Notes: generated by a model not told the origin, from the letters alone. 64,000 nucleotides of DNA from Auricularia sp. M13 (GCA_037042915.1 CM073195.1:3410001-3474000); one strand, 5' to 3'. Counted from the stretch's first letter, positions 44,004 through 55,087 are shown. A program made the numbers and translations.

Positions 44004-45428
44004 TCAGGTGCGTTGCGCGCCGTCGAGCGGCGACGCGAAGGGATCCCCGAAACTTGTTGCAAACAACGGACTGATGGGCGTAATAGAGCGCACAACGCCA
44101 CCAGGAGGAGACGCCAGCGCAGCGCGCGGTGGCGACGTCGGCCGAATGGGCTCGTCGAGATCAGCACCGACGTCGACCGCACCATCTGGATGGTGGATGA
44201 TGGTCACGAATGGGCTCATCGCGCGCGCGTGCGGCTCGACAGGCGAATCTGTGTAGGGCAGCATGCTCGCAGGCCCGCCCACAGCGTCGAGGTCGGTGTT
44301 GCTGTGGTTGGGCGTCGCGCGGTTCATGCTCGAGCTGGTGGAGATTGGGCGCTGAGTGAAGGAATGCCCTGAGCTGCTCGGCATTCCGAAGCTCGAAGCC
44401 GAGAGGGGCGCGTTACGGTGATACGCCCAGGCCGGGGGAGGAGGAGCGAGTGCCAAAGGTTGCGCCGCGGTGGGAGAGGAGTAAGCCATCTCAGGGACGG
44501 CGATGTTGCTCTGCGGTAGGGGCGACCCGTAGCTTTCCTCAGAGGAAGTGGTGTCTGGATGCCGAAGCAGGCGACGCTGCTGCGTTGCGCTGGCCTTGCT
44601 CCAGCTCGGCGGCGGGCCAGTGAACATGCCTGCAAACTGCCCTTCGCTTTCGCCCGAGTGCACCGAGCCGTTATCGCTGCTGCTGCGCGGGGTCACAAAG
44701 CCCCAGCCACTGTCGGGACGCCGGCGTGTGAATATCGCTGGCCGCTGCGACCATTGTTCGCGCTTCGCGCGACGGCGGCGGATGAAGATGAAGCGAATGC
44801 AGCAAAGCAGTGCGAGGCAGAAGATGAGGAACGAGACGACGCTAATAGCCACAATGGCAGGCTTGGATAGCATGGAACGCGCGTGAGGGTGAGTTCCCGG
44901 AGCAATGGTGCCAGAAGGCGATGAGGGATATGAGACAGAGGGGCCAGAGGGCGGGTAGCCGTTTACATCGCTAGGCATCGCTGTGGGCGAACCAGGAGAG
45001 GGAAGAGTGGGCGTGACGCCGCCAACCGGGTTGGAAGCATCTCCTGGGGGTCGTCCAGGTCCGGCTGGGGCAGGACCGTCCTCGTCAGTGTCGTCTGGGT
45101 TCTGGTTGTGTGGAAGCGCAATCGGGTTTGGCAACGGACGCGTCGATGTGGGTACCGCGCTGCCTCCAGACGGGTTGTTCCCAGGCGGCGTGACTGTGGG
45201 AGCCGCAGGGGTTGAAGTCGGACGGGTCGGAGGCGTGGTAGTGGGCTTCGACGGTGATGCCGTAGTCTTCGAGGTTGTTGTCGTCAAAGTTGGAGGCGGC
45301 GGAGGTGGGGGAGGTGGAGGTGGAGGCGGGGGCGGAGGATCCTCCGGGGGAGGTGCAGGGTCCTGGGGCACGCTATCGGCACCCAGGAACTCTGCGACAG
45401 AGTGGAGGAGATCTAGCACCAGTCCCAT
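44004..45428 (-). CDS. Proline-rich single-pass membrane protein (474 aa)
   Basis: Uninterrupted frame. Residues 21-180 are Pro/Thr/Ser/Gly rich, including a run of 16 prolines at 31-46, consistent with an O-glycosylated extracellular stalk. One membrane helix at about 191-213 (AIVAISVVSFLIFCLALLCC) is followed by a stop-transfer IRRRRAKR cluster. The remaining 250 residues are Ser/Pro rich with no folded domain. This architecture is frequent in basidiomycete mucin-like or cell-wall sensor proteins. The first 20 residues (MGLVLDLLHSVAEFLG...) are only weakly signal-peptide-like, so a 5' exon carrying the signal or the ectodomain may have been missed. Function unknown. Confidence 0.7.
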   Translation of the reverse strand: MGLVLDLLHSVAEFLGADSVPQDPAPPPEDPPPPPPPPPPPPPPPPTLTTTTSKTTASPSKPTTTPPTRPTSTPAAPTVTPPGNNPSGGSAVPTSTRPLPNPIALPHNQNPDDTDEDGPAPAGPGRPPGDASNPVGGVTPTLPSPGSPTAMPSDVNGYPPSGPSVSYPSSPSGTIAPGTHPHARSMLSKPAIVAISVVSFLIFCLALLCCIRFIFIRRRRAKREQWSQRPAIFTRRRPDSGWGFVTPRSSSDNGSVHSGESEGQFAGMFTGPPPSWSKASATQQRRLLRHPDTTSSEESYGSPLPQSNIAVPEMAYSSPTAAQPLALAPPPPAWAYHRNAPLSASSFGMPSSSGHSFTQRPISTSSSMNRATPNHSNTDLDAVGGPASMLPYTDSPVEPHARAMSPFVTIIHHPDGAVDVGADLDEPIRPTSPPRAALASPPGGVVRSITPISPLFATSFGDPFASPLDGAQRT

Positions 45429-46502
45429 CGAGGGCCTTTAGGGCTAGCGAGTCGGATGCTGTACAGCTATAAACGAGCGGACACTTTGAGAACGAGTGAG
45501 CGGCGACGCCGCGAGTGGGCGAGGTGCAGACGGGTGCGTTGCACGTGCAGTGAGGAAGCAGGGAGGAAGAGAAGCTGCAGCCCCTCTGCTCCGCTGATTT
45601 GCTGGCCGCATTGGCGCGTGGGATTTGTTACGCGACATCATTGTAACGGAACGTCGGCAAGCGATGTCGGCTCATCCCGCGACTATCTTCCGCTCCTTGT
45701 TCTCTTTCCTTTGTCTCTGACAGGAAAAGGCAGCTGCACCGTCTTGGCTCACGCCCAACGCACTAGCAGGTTTGCTTTAGCGCCAGATTGGAAATGGGGG
45801 ACGCGCGCGTCATCGCCGGAGCATCCGTTGATGCCAACCATATGGTCATCGTCCGCACCGACCATCATCCGCAACAGGGTAACGGACAGCTGTCCATCGT
45901 TGAAGTCATTATTGGTTATCTCACTGCTGCAAGCTCATATGCAGGTTGGACCGATCTCGAGCTTTCATTCTGAACCCAGTCTTTGCGCGAGCGCAGCGAA
46001 TCTATTGAAAAAAAAAATGCATGCTGATGCATCGTGTGTTCTATTTCGGGATTCGACAGCATTCAGCGTTTTGTATATTCGTTTGGATCCTGTTCGCCTA
46101 ACATTCGCCCACTCGTACAGTACCGTATCTTCGATTTGACGACGTAGATGGCACTATGTTAATTGCGCTCCACTAGGAATAAGGCGACGGGAGCAAGGTC
46201 CTGGGAACACGAATTGCAGACTCCCTGATAACGAGATTTTCAGCACTGATTGCGATGATTAGTACGTGCGCGTGCGTGTTGAGCGGCACATCCCGCAACT
46301 TGGTTCTGAACTTGTCAGTCAGAAGCACAAAGACTTTTGGGGACAGGTCAACGAATCATTCGCATTCGCGCTTTTGACATTGGGCTTACATAAGAACGCC
46401 AGACGTGCTTTGCGGCGCGACGACTTGCGGGCCGAAGTTTGGCGAACAAAGTCAGCAGTTCATTTGAACTCTTGAGGCCACTGGAGGCATTGGGACCTGG
46501 CC
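45429..46502. other. Intergenic, no supported gene
   Basis: A plus-strand frame at 45456-46139 has no domain and lies over what should be the promoter of the minus-strand membrane-protein gene. A run of nine or more A lies near 46008. Confidence 0.4.
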
Positions 46503-48092
46503 ATGGAGACGCTGCCCATAGAGCTCCTTCAGGCGATCTGGGGCGAGCTATGCACTTGGACACTATCCGACCCATCCAGGGAAACCTTCGAGGAATCGGA
46601 ATGCTACTCCCGCTCGCTATTGCCCGGTCGCCTTGCGGCTGTGTGCCGCCATTGGCGCCACGTCGCGCTGAGCACGCCCGAGCTATGGACCTGCATTGTT
46701 CTCCCATCCAATATGGCTTCTCGACCTACCGAGCCCCTGCTGGATCACGTCACCCTTCAGCTTGTCCGATCGCGCACACTTCCACTAGAACTTGTGTTGG
46801 TTGAAGAAAGCAGGGTCTGGGACGTACCGGGTGAGGTTTGCGCAAAGTTAGGAGCTGTTCTACACATCGCAGTCCAACATGCCTGGCGCTGGCGTTCCGC
46901 CAAGCTCAGGTTATCTTCCCGGCATGGTGTGGAATTTTTTTGCGGACTACTGCACGGACGACCGACGCCATTGCTTGAAGAATTTCACGTCGATGCGCCC
47001 GACGATGGGCCTTTCGATGCTTCGTGGCTATCGGCAGCCTCGTCGCTTACCACGATTGGCGCTCGTGGTGGCCGATTGTACGTGCCGCAGACGCATCGAC
47101 TCACCACAGTGGTATCAGCCCACATCGACGTCGACGTGATGGATTTGAACCATCTCTGGTGCTCGTTGTGCGCGCTCCCAGTACTGCGCAGCCTGTCTTT
47201 ACGCCAGCTACTAATAGGAGCTCTGAACTTTTTCGGCCCCGCCACCCCGAAACCCACGCTCTCTTTCTTAGAGACGCTGAAGCTACGCGGAAGCTTTGTC
47301 ACTCTTGCACACTTTCTCGCGCCCACCCTGACGGCTCCCCGACTCAAGAGGCTGAACATCGAGACCTCCGCCGTCGACGAGTGTCTACCCGGCGAGTGGT
47401 GCCCAGAATTCTTTGCCGCGTTTCCCACCATCGTTGAACTCGTGCTCGTTTCGGATGGGGCCTTTATCACGCACGCGCAGGGCTGTTGCGGTGGCGTGAC
47501 TTGCGCGTCACGCCTTTCAGCCCTCTCGCAGCTGGAGCAACTGAAAAGCGTCACATTCATCGGCATCCGGTTTCCCGCGCGGAGCACGGAGCCCAACAGG
47601 CATTGTGGCTTATTTGTCGTACTCGATACAGACGGGCCCACGGCCGTGCACGATCTCATTGTCTGTCAGGCTGCGGCGTGTCCTCCCCCCGCATTGGTTT
47701 GGCCGCAGCTCGAGTCTATCACCTTGCGCGATGTAGATCCGCGGGACGCCGGCGTCGAGCTACTTACCGATTTACTGTGCTTCTCACGCACACGCGCACA
47801 TGCCTACGCCGTCCGCGGGAAGCGCATCAGCCTGAGGATATTTGACTGGCCAGCACGGTTTCCTTCCTGGTTTCGAGAAGCTGTCGGGTGTACGCTTGGC
47901 CCCGCTCATGTTCACTTGAGGACTTCTGATGGCGCTGTGCACGCCCCTGTTGCAGATGATGCGGAGGAGGAGCAGGAGGAGGAAGCCTGCTTCACCGATT
48001 CTGATACGGGCTCCGAGATATCGAGTTCTGGCACCGAATATGACTCGGATGATGTATACAGCGATGATGAGGACGAGTGGACTCCAAGGTGA
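46503..48092 (+). CDS. F-box protein (529 aa, single exon)
   Basis: Opens with the F-box at residues 1-60: METLPIELLQAIWGELCTW, then LAAVCRHWRHVALSTPELWT. The body has leucine-rich stretches characteristic of agaricomycete F-box proteins (TLSFLETLKLRGSF, LKRLNIETSAVDE, LESITLRDVDP) and the C-terminus is strongly acidic (EEEQEEEACFTDSDTGSE, DDVYSDDEDEW). Likely substrate receptor of an SCF ubiquitin ligase; target unknown. The pseudogene at 56.6-58.1 kb is a paralogue, sharing LPSELLQAIW, RRWRSVKLRF, STPVLEEFYL and DLLFFVRTRA. No intron. Confidence 0.82.
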   Translation: METLPIELLQAIWGELCTWTLSDPSRETFEESECYSRSLLPGRLAAVCRHWRHVALSTPELWTCIVLPSNMASRPTEPLLDHVTLQLVRSRTLPLELVLVEESRVWDVPGEVCAKLGAVLHIAVQHAWRWRSAKLRLSSRHGVEFFCGLLHGRPTPLLEEFHVDAPDDGPFDASWLSAASSLTTIGARGGRLYVPQTHRLTTVVSAHIDVDVMDLNHLWCSLCALPVLRSLSLRQLLIGALNFFGPATPKPTLSFLETLKLRGSFVTLAHFLAPTLTAPRLKRLNIETSAVDECLPGEWCPEFFAAFPTIVELVLVSDGAFITHAQGCCGGVTCASRLSALSQLEQLKSVTFIGIRFPARSTEPNRHCGLFVVLDTDGPTAVHDLIVCQAAACPPPALVWPQLESITLRDVDPRDAGVELLTDLLCFSRTRAHAYAVRGKRISLRIFDWPARFPSWFREAVGCTLGPAHVHLRTSDGAVHAPVADDAEEEQEEEACFTDSDTGSEISSSGTEYDSDDVYSDDEDEWTPR

Positions 48093-48339
48093 ACATGCTG
48101 ATCGGTACGAATTATATAACGGAAGTGCTTCCTGAAGTCACGAAGCTGTGGCCATTATTGTGACCTTGAATGGTCAGATGAAATACCGCTACATAATCAT
48201 ATTACCTCCAAATCACTGCTTAGTTGATCTTGAGCCCAGGAGACGAGGCGCGATTATGGTATAAGCAGCGGATATAACCACCTTGAAATCCGGTTCGACA
48301 CGGTCCAAACTCCGACACCCTTCTCTTGCCAACTCCACG

Positions 48340-49270
48340 ATGGAGGTCTGCCGCTCACGCCCAATGCCGTATTCCACACAGGAATTTACCTGCTGCCCCT
48401 ACAGGTGGTGAATGCCCGAGCGGCGCTGCTGTCCAACTTGGAAGTGCTGCAGCTGCTTCAGGCGCAGCAGGCCGAGCAGCTCGCGCAGGCCAAGGCCGCA
48501 TTTGCCGTCAAGAAGGAGAAGGACCACGTGCAAGCGCCGCTTCCAACGGATGAGGTGTGCGAGAATTTAAGGACGGTTGAATTTGAGGTAATTCTATTCA
48601 TTTTACTACTCCTTTTCCACGATAAACATCGCAAATCTTGCGTGCTTAGGCCATACAATACCTGAGTGCAGCGTTCCAGCCCACGGCAAGACAGAGCGCA
48701 GAGGGTGTCCGGACGCTTCTGGGTGCTTTGAGGGCCTACGATTTGACGAAGGGCGAGAAGCTGCAGATAGTAAACCTCGCGCCTACCGAGCCCGTCGAGC
48801 TCTACGTGGTGCGTGCATCCATTCTGACTTCGTTCTCCGTGCCTTTTCCCAGGCGGCTCGTGCTCGCCTGCTACCTGGCTCAATATTCATCTTAGCCGCG
48901 AAACCCTATTACGCGCGCGCGGAAAGCTCGCCTCGCGTGCTGCCCTCCCGAATCTCACCAAGTACATACTAACTTTTTGCAGGTTGTCGAGGAGCTGGAA
49001 GAACGTCTACTGGACAAGATGGATACCGTCCTGCAGCACGTGCGCGACTCCCTCTCGTCCGCACCTTCGACCTCCACCGCCGCCGCCGCAGTTGACTCCG
49101 CGCGGCGCGAGCCAACTGAAGCGGAACTGCGCGCGCTCGCCATGCAGATTGACGGCGGCGCGGAGCAGGATCAGGATGAAGATATGTGGGGCGATGAGGA
49201 CGGCCAGGACGGCTATATAGCCGAGGGCATGTTTGAGGGTGATCTAGACGGCGAGGAGGAGGAGCTGTGA
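48340..49270 (+). CDS. RPC17: DNA-directed RNA polymerase III subunit RPC9 (Rpc17 family)
   Basis: Stalk subunit of RNA polymerase III that pairs with the Rpc25/RPC8 subunit and contacts initiation factors. Four exons, 48340-48345, 48405-48587, 48650-48808 and 48983-49270, total 636 nt, 211 aa. The first exon is just two codons (Met-Glu); joined to exon 2 it gives MEVVNARAALLSNLEVLQLL, the conserved start. The HRDC-like core follows: YLSAAFQPTA, LRAYDLTKGEKLQIVNLAPT and EPVELYVVVEELEERL. The C-terminal 70 residues are an acidic extension (AEQDQDEDMWGDEDGQDG) longer than in yeast. Downstream of an F-box gene on the same strand. Confidence 0.92.
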
Positions 49271-49716
49271 ATGGATAAGCAGTCGAAGAATTTAGGAGTA
49301 ATGTTCAATCTGGTATGTAGCGGCAATGCTCTTCGAATTGCGCGTGCTAAGACTGCAGCTTCAGTCATAATGCGCGCTGACGCTGTGGATGGGGCCAAAT
49401 ACCATTCCAAGCGCGGCAGCGCCTGCTTTCGGTGCGCCAGACTGGCACGTTGGTCTCATATTGCGCCGCAAAACAAATATGGGCACTCCGCGGAATGTCC
49501 TGTTCATCGCCGACGCTCGCGCTGGCTTGTGTTGGACTTTACTATCGTGCATCCGCGAGCAGTCCTTGGCCGCAGAGGCTGCTGCAGCTGTCGTCTGCGT
49601 GCCCGTGTCATGGGTTCCATTCTCCTCCGTCCCGCTCCTAGGTACGCCAAGCCGTTGCTGCCAAAGGCGAGTCGACAGTTTCATTGACCATGCACTCATT
49701 TTCAGGAAGCCCTGTA
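49271..49716. other. Intergenic between convergent genes
   Basis: 3' flanks of the RPC9 gene and the following minus-strand gene. Open frames here are unsupported. Confidence 0.5.
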
Positions 49717-51153
49717 CTACTTAAACAATGCGAAATAACTATCGGGCAATGCAACATATGTATCCTTCCGATCGTATACGCCCAGCCGACCGTTGACGCA
49801 GGCCAGTGTGAGCCTCCGCTCCTTGTGGTTCCGCACGAAGGTGCGAATTTGGTTCAACAGAATGGGGAGCTTCCTGTAGCTCCACATCTGTTTCTTCAGC
49901 ACGCTGTGCAGCACTTGCGAGCGCAGCGTCAGCTTCTGGGTGAACAGCAGCGTCGGGCCTTTGCCGTATTTCCCCATGTGCACTCTCGGCGTGCCGGACA
50001 GGAAGAGCTGGTCGGCGAGCTCGTCCCAGTAGGGCACATTGCGGATGAAGCTCGTCGTGATTTCGATCAGCGCGGACGTTGGGACGACCTCGCCGGAATG
50101 AACGACACGGATGGGTCCGAGTCGTGCGCCCGGGCGTGGCGCTATTGCTGCGTCTTCATCGCCATCATCGTCGCGAATGGTCGCCTCCGACGGTGCAATG
50201 CTGGACCTGGAGGTTATCTCAAACGAGTCGGCTGCGTTGCTCGCAGAGTCTGTGGCACTCATCGCGTCGAGGATACCCATGACTTCCAGACTTCTCCCCA
50301 GAGAGTCGACTGCATCGTCCTCCTCAACGTCGCTCAACTCATCCTGCGTCTCTGTGGGCTGTTGATCTGTCGATCCGGGCATGCAGGCATCGGCCTCGAA
50401 CCGCATGAGAATATTCACCCCGCCCAACTTCTGTTTGCGATTCGCTCGTCATCGGCGACTCGCACGTTCTCAGCGGCGCACTCACATATTTGACGACACG
50501 GTGGTGACCCATGTACTTCGTGTGCCCGGGGGGCACATGCGTGCTCGCGCGCTCGAAGCTGCAGCCGACGCCGTGGATCGCCTGTTCCCGGTCGCGAAGC
50601 TCGCGCCGGGTGAGAAGTAGCGTGCCATCTCCCGCCAGGTCGAGATCGATGCGGAACTCGCGGCAACCGCCATCGTCGCCGCCGCTCCGGAGCCAGCGAA
50701 GCAGCTTGCGCAAACTGTTGCGCGTGGTGATGACGTCGATGTCCGCGAAGCTGAAGTCTGGCTTCATGGCATGCACGCTCGCAACGAGGGCCAGGAGCGG
50801 CCATTTGGGCGTGAAGTGCGCATTTTGATCGATCACGACGTCTCCTTTGTCGAACTCCAACCGTGTCCCATTTGGAACGTCCTGCCACGAAGGTGGGGTG
50901 CCTATTAATGCATGTTCATCACAGTGACTGCAGTTGCTGGTAATCTGCACTGACCTGGCACGGCGATGCTCGGCGAGGTTCCCGTAAGCCAACTGTACGA
51001 GGATATGTCTTCAGCGTCCGTGAGGATCGGGCTGCGTTGGTCCTGCTGCCTGGGCACTCTGAAGTGTCTTATCGGTTCACCCAGTCCAACAGTTACGTCT
51101 TCGCTTATGGCTGACTGCGAGGAGCGAAGCCTTCCTTGCTGCAGACGATGCAT
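49717..51153 (-). CDS. Orphan basidiomycete family with DXO/Rai1-like nuclease hints (442 aa)
   Basis: Three exons (51153-50955, 50901-50486, 50430-49717) total 1329 nt. The family is large in agaricomycetes, where related proteins often carry a doubtful 'geranylgeranyl pyrophosphate synthetase' label; nothing here resembles a prenyl synthase (no DDxxD). Conserved blocks: ISSYSWLTGTSPSIAVPG, VVIDQNAHFTPKWPLLAL, DVITTRNSLRKLLRWL, EFRIDLDLAGDGTLLL, GHHRVVKYKLGGVNILMRFE followed by ADAC, and PTSALIEITTSF. The acidic ADA/EIT pair spaced like the ExD and E-x-K motifs of PD-(D/E)XK and DXO/Rai1 decapping nucleases suggests, but does not prove, a nuclease fold. A 60-residue acidic insert (about 215-280) is low complexity. 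First in-frame ATG is 51153. Confidence 0.75.
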
Positions 51154-51534
51154 TGGTGGGAGAGAGGAAGAGCCTTGCGCTTTCAACGCTCAGCATCCGT
51201 GAAATGCCGCAAGGCATGCTCTTGCGGCGTGTAGCTCGGTTGCTGTGCCCTACTTCAAAATGCCCGTGGCCAAAATGGGTTCGTTGTTCCGGCTTCCCTC
51301 ATCTCACCTTCGAAGGAGCCGCCTAGGGCACTTTCTGTGCTGCGTCTCACAACATAGTCCAACGCCAAGCGATTTTGGAATGGCTAGGCAGACAACAAGT
51401 TTTCGGGGCGTCGCGCCGAGGCGTTTCAGTGCGGGTGCGTACGATCGCGCCTGAGGTGAGATCGCGCCTGTCGGCCGGCCTCACCTACATATAGGACGCA
51501 TACTACACCCCGACTGTGCCTCCCGCTCAGCATT
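51154..51534. other. Intergenic between divergent genes
   Basis: Shared promoter region of the minus-strand orphan and the plus-strand secreted protein. A TATA-like ACATATAGG lies at about 51486-51494, some 40 bases before the ATG at 51535. Confidence 0.4.
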
Positions 51535-52493
51535 ATGAAGTTCTCGGTACCTGCGTCTATTCTAGTCGCAGCGGCGTCAGCAACTGTTGGGGTTTCGACC
51601 GCAATTCTTTATCCGAGCGCCAATACGGTTTGGAAAGTGTATGGGAAGCATAACGTTACATGGTAAGCTCTAGTCTGAATCCTGCTTTCGTTGCATTCAT
51701 CTTCGTTCAGGGACATCCCGGCCGATGTTTCGAACCCCGGACGCGTTCAGTTGCGCAGGGGCACCGATATGATTCGTGTCTGCGCGTGACATAACTCGTA
51801 CACTAATGTTGATGCCATGTTCACAGGAACCATTGCTAAGAATGTTGATCTTACACTAGGGCGCCAGGCGATCGCTGTACCGAGTGACCTCGCGGCCGGG
51901 TCTGATTACTACATCGTTTGTGCGCTCTCTTCCCGCTACGTCGCCCGTTCAGTCTTCTCACGCGCGCACTTTTCTCAGTAAAGGGGGCAAATGACAGTGT
52001 AACGATCAGCAAGGGCCAGAAGTTTCAAATCTATGGCGCTTCCGGCGAGTTCTGGGGATATCCGCCTGTGACCTATCCGCGCGCAGGCACTGTATGGAAG
52101 TTGGGCTCCGTCCATAACGTGACATGGTATGCACTATTCTCTAAGTGAGGCGATTATTGACGCGCGCCACGCAGGACGATTGACTTTGCGCCAAAGATCA
52201 TTGCCAACAAGGGGGCGATCTTTTTGCGCCAGAATCTCGTGGAGAACTACCGTCAGTTCACTGTCCTTTTTTGGCGGTCATGAAGTAACTTTTGTGCAAG
52301 GTCGAGTCAGCGATTATGATTTCGACTTGAGCACGGGCCGGCAAGAGATCGCAATTCCGAAGGACATTACTCCCGGGAAATATAGGCTTACACGTAAGCT
52401 TTTTCGCCGTAGCATTGTCGCCATAGCTGAACGAGGGCAATAGTGGAAGGTTACGACAACAACTATACTGAGGAATTCACCATCAGCAAGTAG
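51535..52493 (+). CDS. Secreted Kre9/Knh1-like (Ser-Thr-rich GPI-anchored type) protein
   Basis: Signal peptide MKFSVPASILVAAASATVGV, then two tandem beta-sandwich repeats of the Kre9/Knh1 N-terminal type. Repeat 1: YPSANTVWKVYGKHNVTW, RVQLRRGTDM, RQAIAVPSDLAAGSDYYIV. Repeat 2: YPRAGTVWKLGSVHNVTW, AIFLRQNLVEN, RQEIAIPKDITPGKYRLT, ending EEFTISK. Each repeat has the W...HNVTW signature, each interrupted by an intron just after that Trp, which supports internal duplication of a three- or four-exon unit. Kre9/Knh1 relatives act in beta-1,6-glucan assembly of the cell wall; that role here is inference. No Ser/Thr-rich tail or GPI signal is seen at the C-terminus, so the protein may be freely secreted. 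Exon edges in the second half are approximate. Confidence 0.78.
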
Positions 52494-52714
52494 TAGACCT
52501 GTTAAACTCTAGTTATGTTCCTATCAGTAACTTCTCTATTGATAGCATGGCAACAAGAATATGGTTGTGCAAAGTCAGCGAAGTGCTCATTCTGATGATT
52601 GCATCTCCAATTCCGTCCTCAAGTCAGAGTAGTCACGGTCAAGAAGTCACCATTCTAGCAGATTTACACGTCAAATCAGAGGAGTGCAAAACACGTTACG
52701 CCCGCGGATAGGAT

Positions 52715-54007
52715 TTAAAGGCGCAAAAGGCGCAGTGTCTGCGTAATGACCCACTGCGGCACCTCATCGGGGTACTCGAAACGAACATCGCGAATATTTT
52801 GCGGGCGGCCATTACGCAGATATGATGCATTTCGTGAAGAGACAAGTGCAATGAAGGCCTCGCCTGATGCGTCGCTCAGGCTGCGCACATTCAACGTCTC
52901 CAATTTTGGCACTATCCACTCGCCCAGTGCGTCCGGGACGGACAGCGCGCGCAAAAACTCGGGGCGCATGTCGCAGTGGTCGCCCAGAGAGAGGTGCTGT
53001 AGATGCACAAGCGGGTGGAGGCACAGGGCATGCTGCGCGGTGAGAGTGTTGAAAGCGAGAAGGTCAAGTCGGCGGAGAGTATGCTGGACGATCTGGAAGA
53101 TAGGAGTCATCCACAACAATGTGCCTGGGGTCACCGCGATGGCCTCGAGCACAGGGAACGAGACTTTGGTGAAGTTGACTGCGAGCATCTGCGCCGTGCA
53201 TGCGCAAGGGGAAAGCATCCTCAGCCGAGGAAGAGAGAGTTGGTTCTCCTGAACGTCGTCCGCATCTTCGGGGACGGCCGCGAAGACGATATCGAGGATC
53301 TCTAGGAACATGCAGTAGCGGAGATGATCCCAAACAGTGGCGCAGGTCAGATTCACATCAAGCTCGAGGTGGACCAAGTTCGTCAGGGATGATGGTGGGA
53401 TGGCAAAGATGACGCTGCTGTTTTCGGATCGGAAGCGGCGCAACTTGGGGCAGACCGTCAGAAGGTCCGGCTTGTGCGCGTCCCACTCAAGGGCGTCGCA
53501 TTCCGCACGTATAAGGCAAAAGTCCTCGAGGAGCGGTGTTGGCTGCCGGAGGATGTTATAGACGCAGCTAGGGAATATGCCGGCTTTGAGCCGCAGGTGG
53601 AACAGCCGCCATCGAGTTGTGTGCGCAGCCAAGGCAGAGACAATGGGTGCAACGATCGCGTTATCCCAGTCCTGCGTGTCCCAAGGCAGGATGATCGCCA
53701 AGGGCCAATGACGCGAGCGAGATAGTAGCAAGTTGACCAAATCTGCGAGACGGCTGCGGCGGTCGCCATCTGGCTGGGGAATTGCGATTGTCGCCCACAG
53801 CGACGCAGTAAGCATTGCTACGTTCCGCCATTCCCTACAAACTGCAGCCAGCCTGAAGGAAAGAAACGCGGGTGCCAGGTAAGGATTTCCATCAAGTGTA
53901 TTGATGTCGTACGAGCCGGCCGCATGCGCCGCCAGGAAGACGACGCGTAGGATGTCAGCTGGAAGACGCGCCGCAAGCTGCCGGGATCCCCTATCCTGGC
54001 TCAACAT
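52715..54007 (-). CDS. F-box protein (about 430 aa)
   Basis: Uninterrupted frame. I start at the ATG at 54007 because the F-box follows at once: LAARLPADILRVVFLAAHAA, then FLSFRLAAVCREWRNVAMLT and ASLWATIAI. The frame is open for 89 more codons upstream, including a hydrophobic stretch, but that part has no F-box-family precedent. The body contains leucine-rich elements (NLVHLELDVNLTC, LRRLDLLAFNTLT, LVHLQHLSLGDHC, PKLETLNVRSLSD) and ends FEYPDEVPQWVITQTLRLLR. Likely SCF substrate receptor; target unknown. Confidence 0.72.
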   Translation of the reverse strand: MLSQDRGSRQLAARLPADILRVVFLAAHAAGSYDINTLDGNPYLAPAFLSFRLAAVCREWRNVAMLTASLWATIAIPQPDGDRRSRLADLVNLLLSRSRHWPLAIILPWDTQDWDNAIVAPIVSALAAHTTRWRLFHLRLKAGIFPSCVYNILRQPTPLLEDFCLIRAECDALEWDAHKPDLLTVCPKLRRFRSENSSVIFAIPPSSLTNLVHLELDVNLTCATVWDHLRYCMFLEILDIVFAAVPEDADDVQENQLSLPRLRMLSPCACTAQMLAVNFTKVSFPVLEAIAVTPGTLLWMTPIFQIVQHTLRRLDLLAFNTLTAQHALCLHPLVHLQHLSLGDHCDMRPEFLRALSVPDALGEWIVPKLETLNVRSLSDASGEAFIALVSSRNASYLRNGRPQNIRDVRFEYPDEVPQWVITQTLRLLRL

Positions 54008-55087
54008 CTGCTCGAGCGCATTGGCAGTGCATGAGCTGTAGTGCGCGGAGACTGAAAACCGCTCATCGGTTCCGGTTCCAATGAGCTTTTGATCGTCCAG
54101 TCCTGCGAAGTACTGGTGTGCCTGCACATCGTATAATCTCGCCAGTTCGAGGCTGCAGACCGCGGGCATCGCAAACGCAAGCAGAAGAAGGGCGGTAAGA
54201 CGCGACACAAGCGAAACGCCGCGGCGACCACATTCGTGTCCAGCCCATCCGCCGGAAGTTGTCGAGACAAGCAAGCTGTCATCTTTTTTTCAAAGTCAGC
54301 CGCGGGACTTCTTCGAGTCGCAGATTACCATCAAACGATTCAAGGCAGGGACCATGTTGATCAGCTTGCAATAGTTCCTAACCCAAAGAAATAATACGAG
54401 ACGAAAATGGCCTTGCCGACAGTCTTCTGGGACGGACGGCATTGCGTGGACGCCGTGGAGCACACTCCCTGATTCCAGTCAGTCTGCAAGCGGACACAAT
54501 ACCTACTGAATGAGAATCGTCGCCGAGATCTTCGTGCACGGCTATCAGCTTCAGCGCTAGTCGAACCCCCGGATGCCATTCGCTGTTGCCAATCTGGTTC
54601 AACCGCCGTCGACACTTGATTCAGGGCTGGCAAACATCCTTCCCTGCTGCAAGCAAGCTCGGCTTTCGTGCTATGTTTCTTGATCGAATCCTGCCAGCGC
54701 AAGCAGCGACTTCCATGTGGTGAATTCAGAGAGAATTTGCATGTATGTGTACCAGCAAAAAATAGATCATGACGCCATGGCTACTCTTCGTGGCGAAAAG
54801 CTGAAATAGATAGGATTGCCTAGGATTGCTGATTTGATCAGCACTGGCAACGTGCATGATTATCAGATACACCTAATCATCATGATAAGAAGTACAGCCT
54901 AGTACAGCTCACATATGGAGGAAAGCAAGTACAGCTCATTCCGGCACAGCACACTCTGACGAGGCCCGCTGATAAATCTCAATGCGAAATATTAGTCACC
55001 ACCAGCAGGCGGCGTGGCACGCCGCTTTGTTGCCCTTATAAATATCCCATTGGCGGCAGCCAGTACGCTCACCAAATCTCTCCAGCA
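54008..55087. other. Intergenic between divergent genes
   Basis: Includes the open but unassigned extension of the F-box frame (to 54274). The rest holds short frames only. AT-richer at 54740-54960. Confidence 0.4.

Noticed and set aside
45456-46139. 227-aa plus-strand frame
   Set aside because: Starts antisense to the upstream flank of the membrane-protein gene and has no domain.
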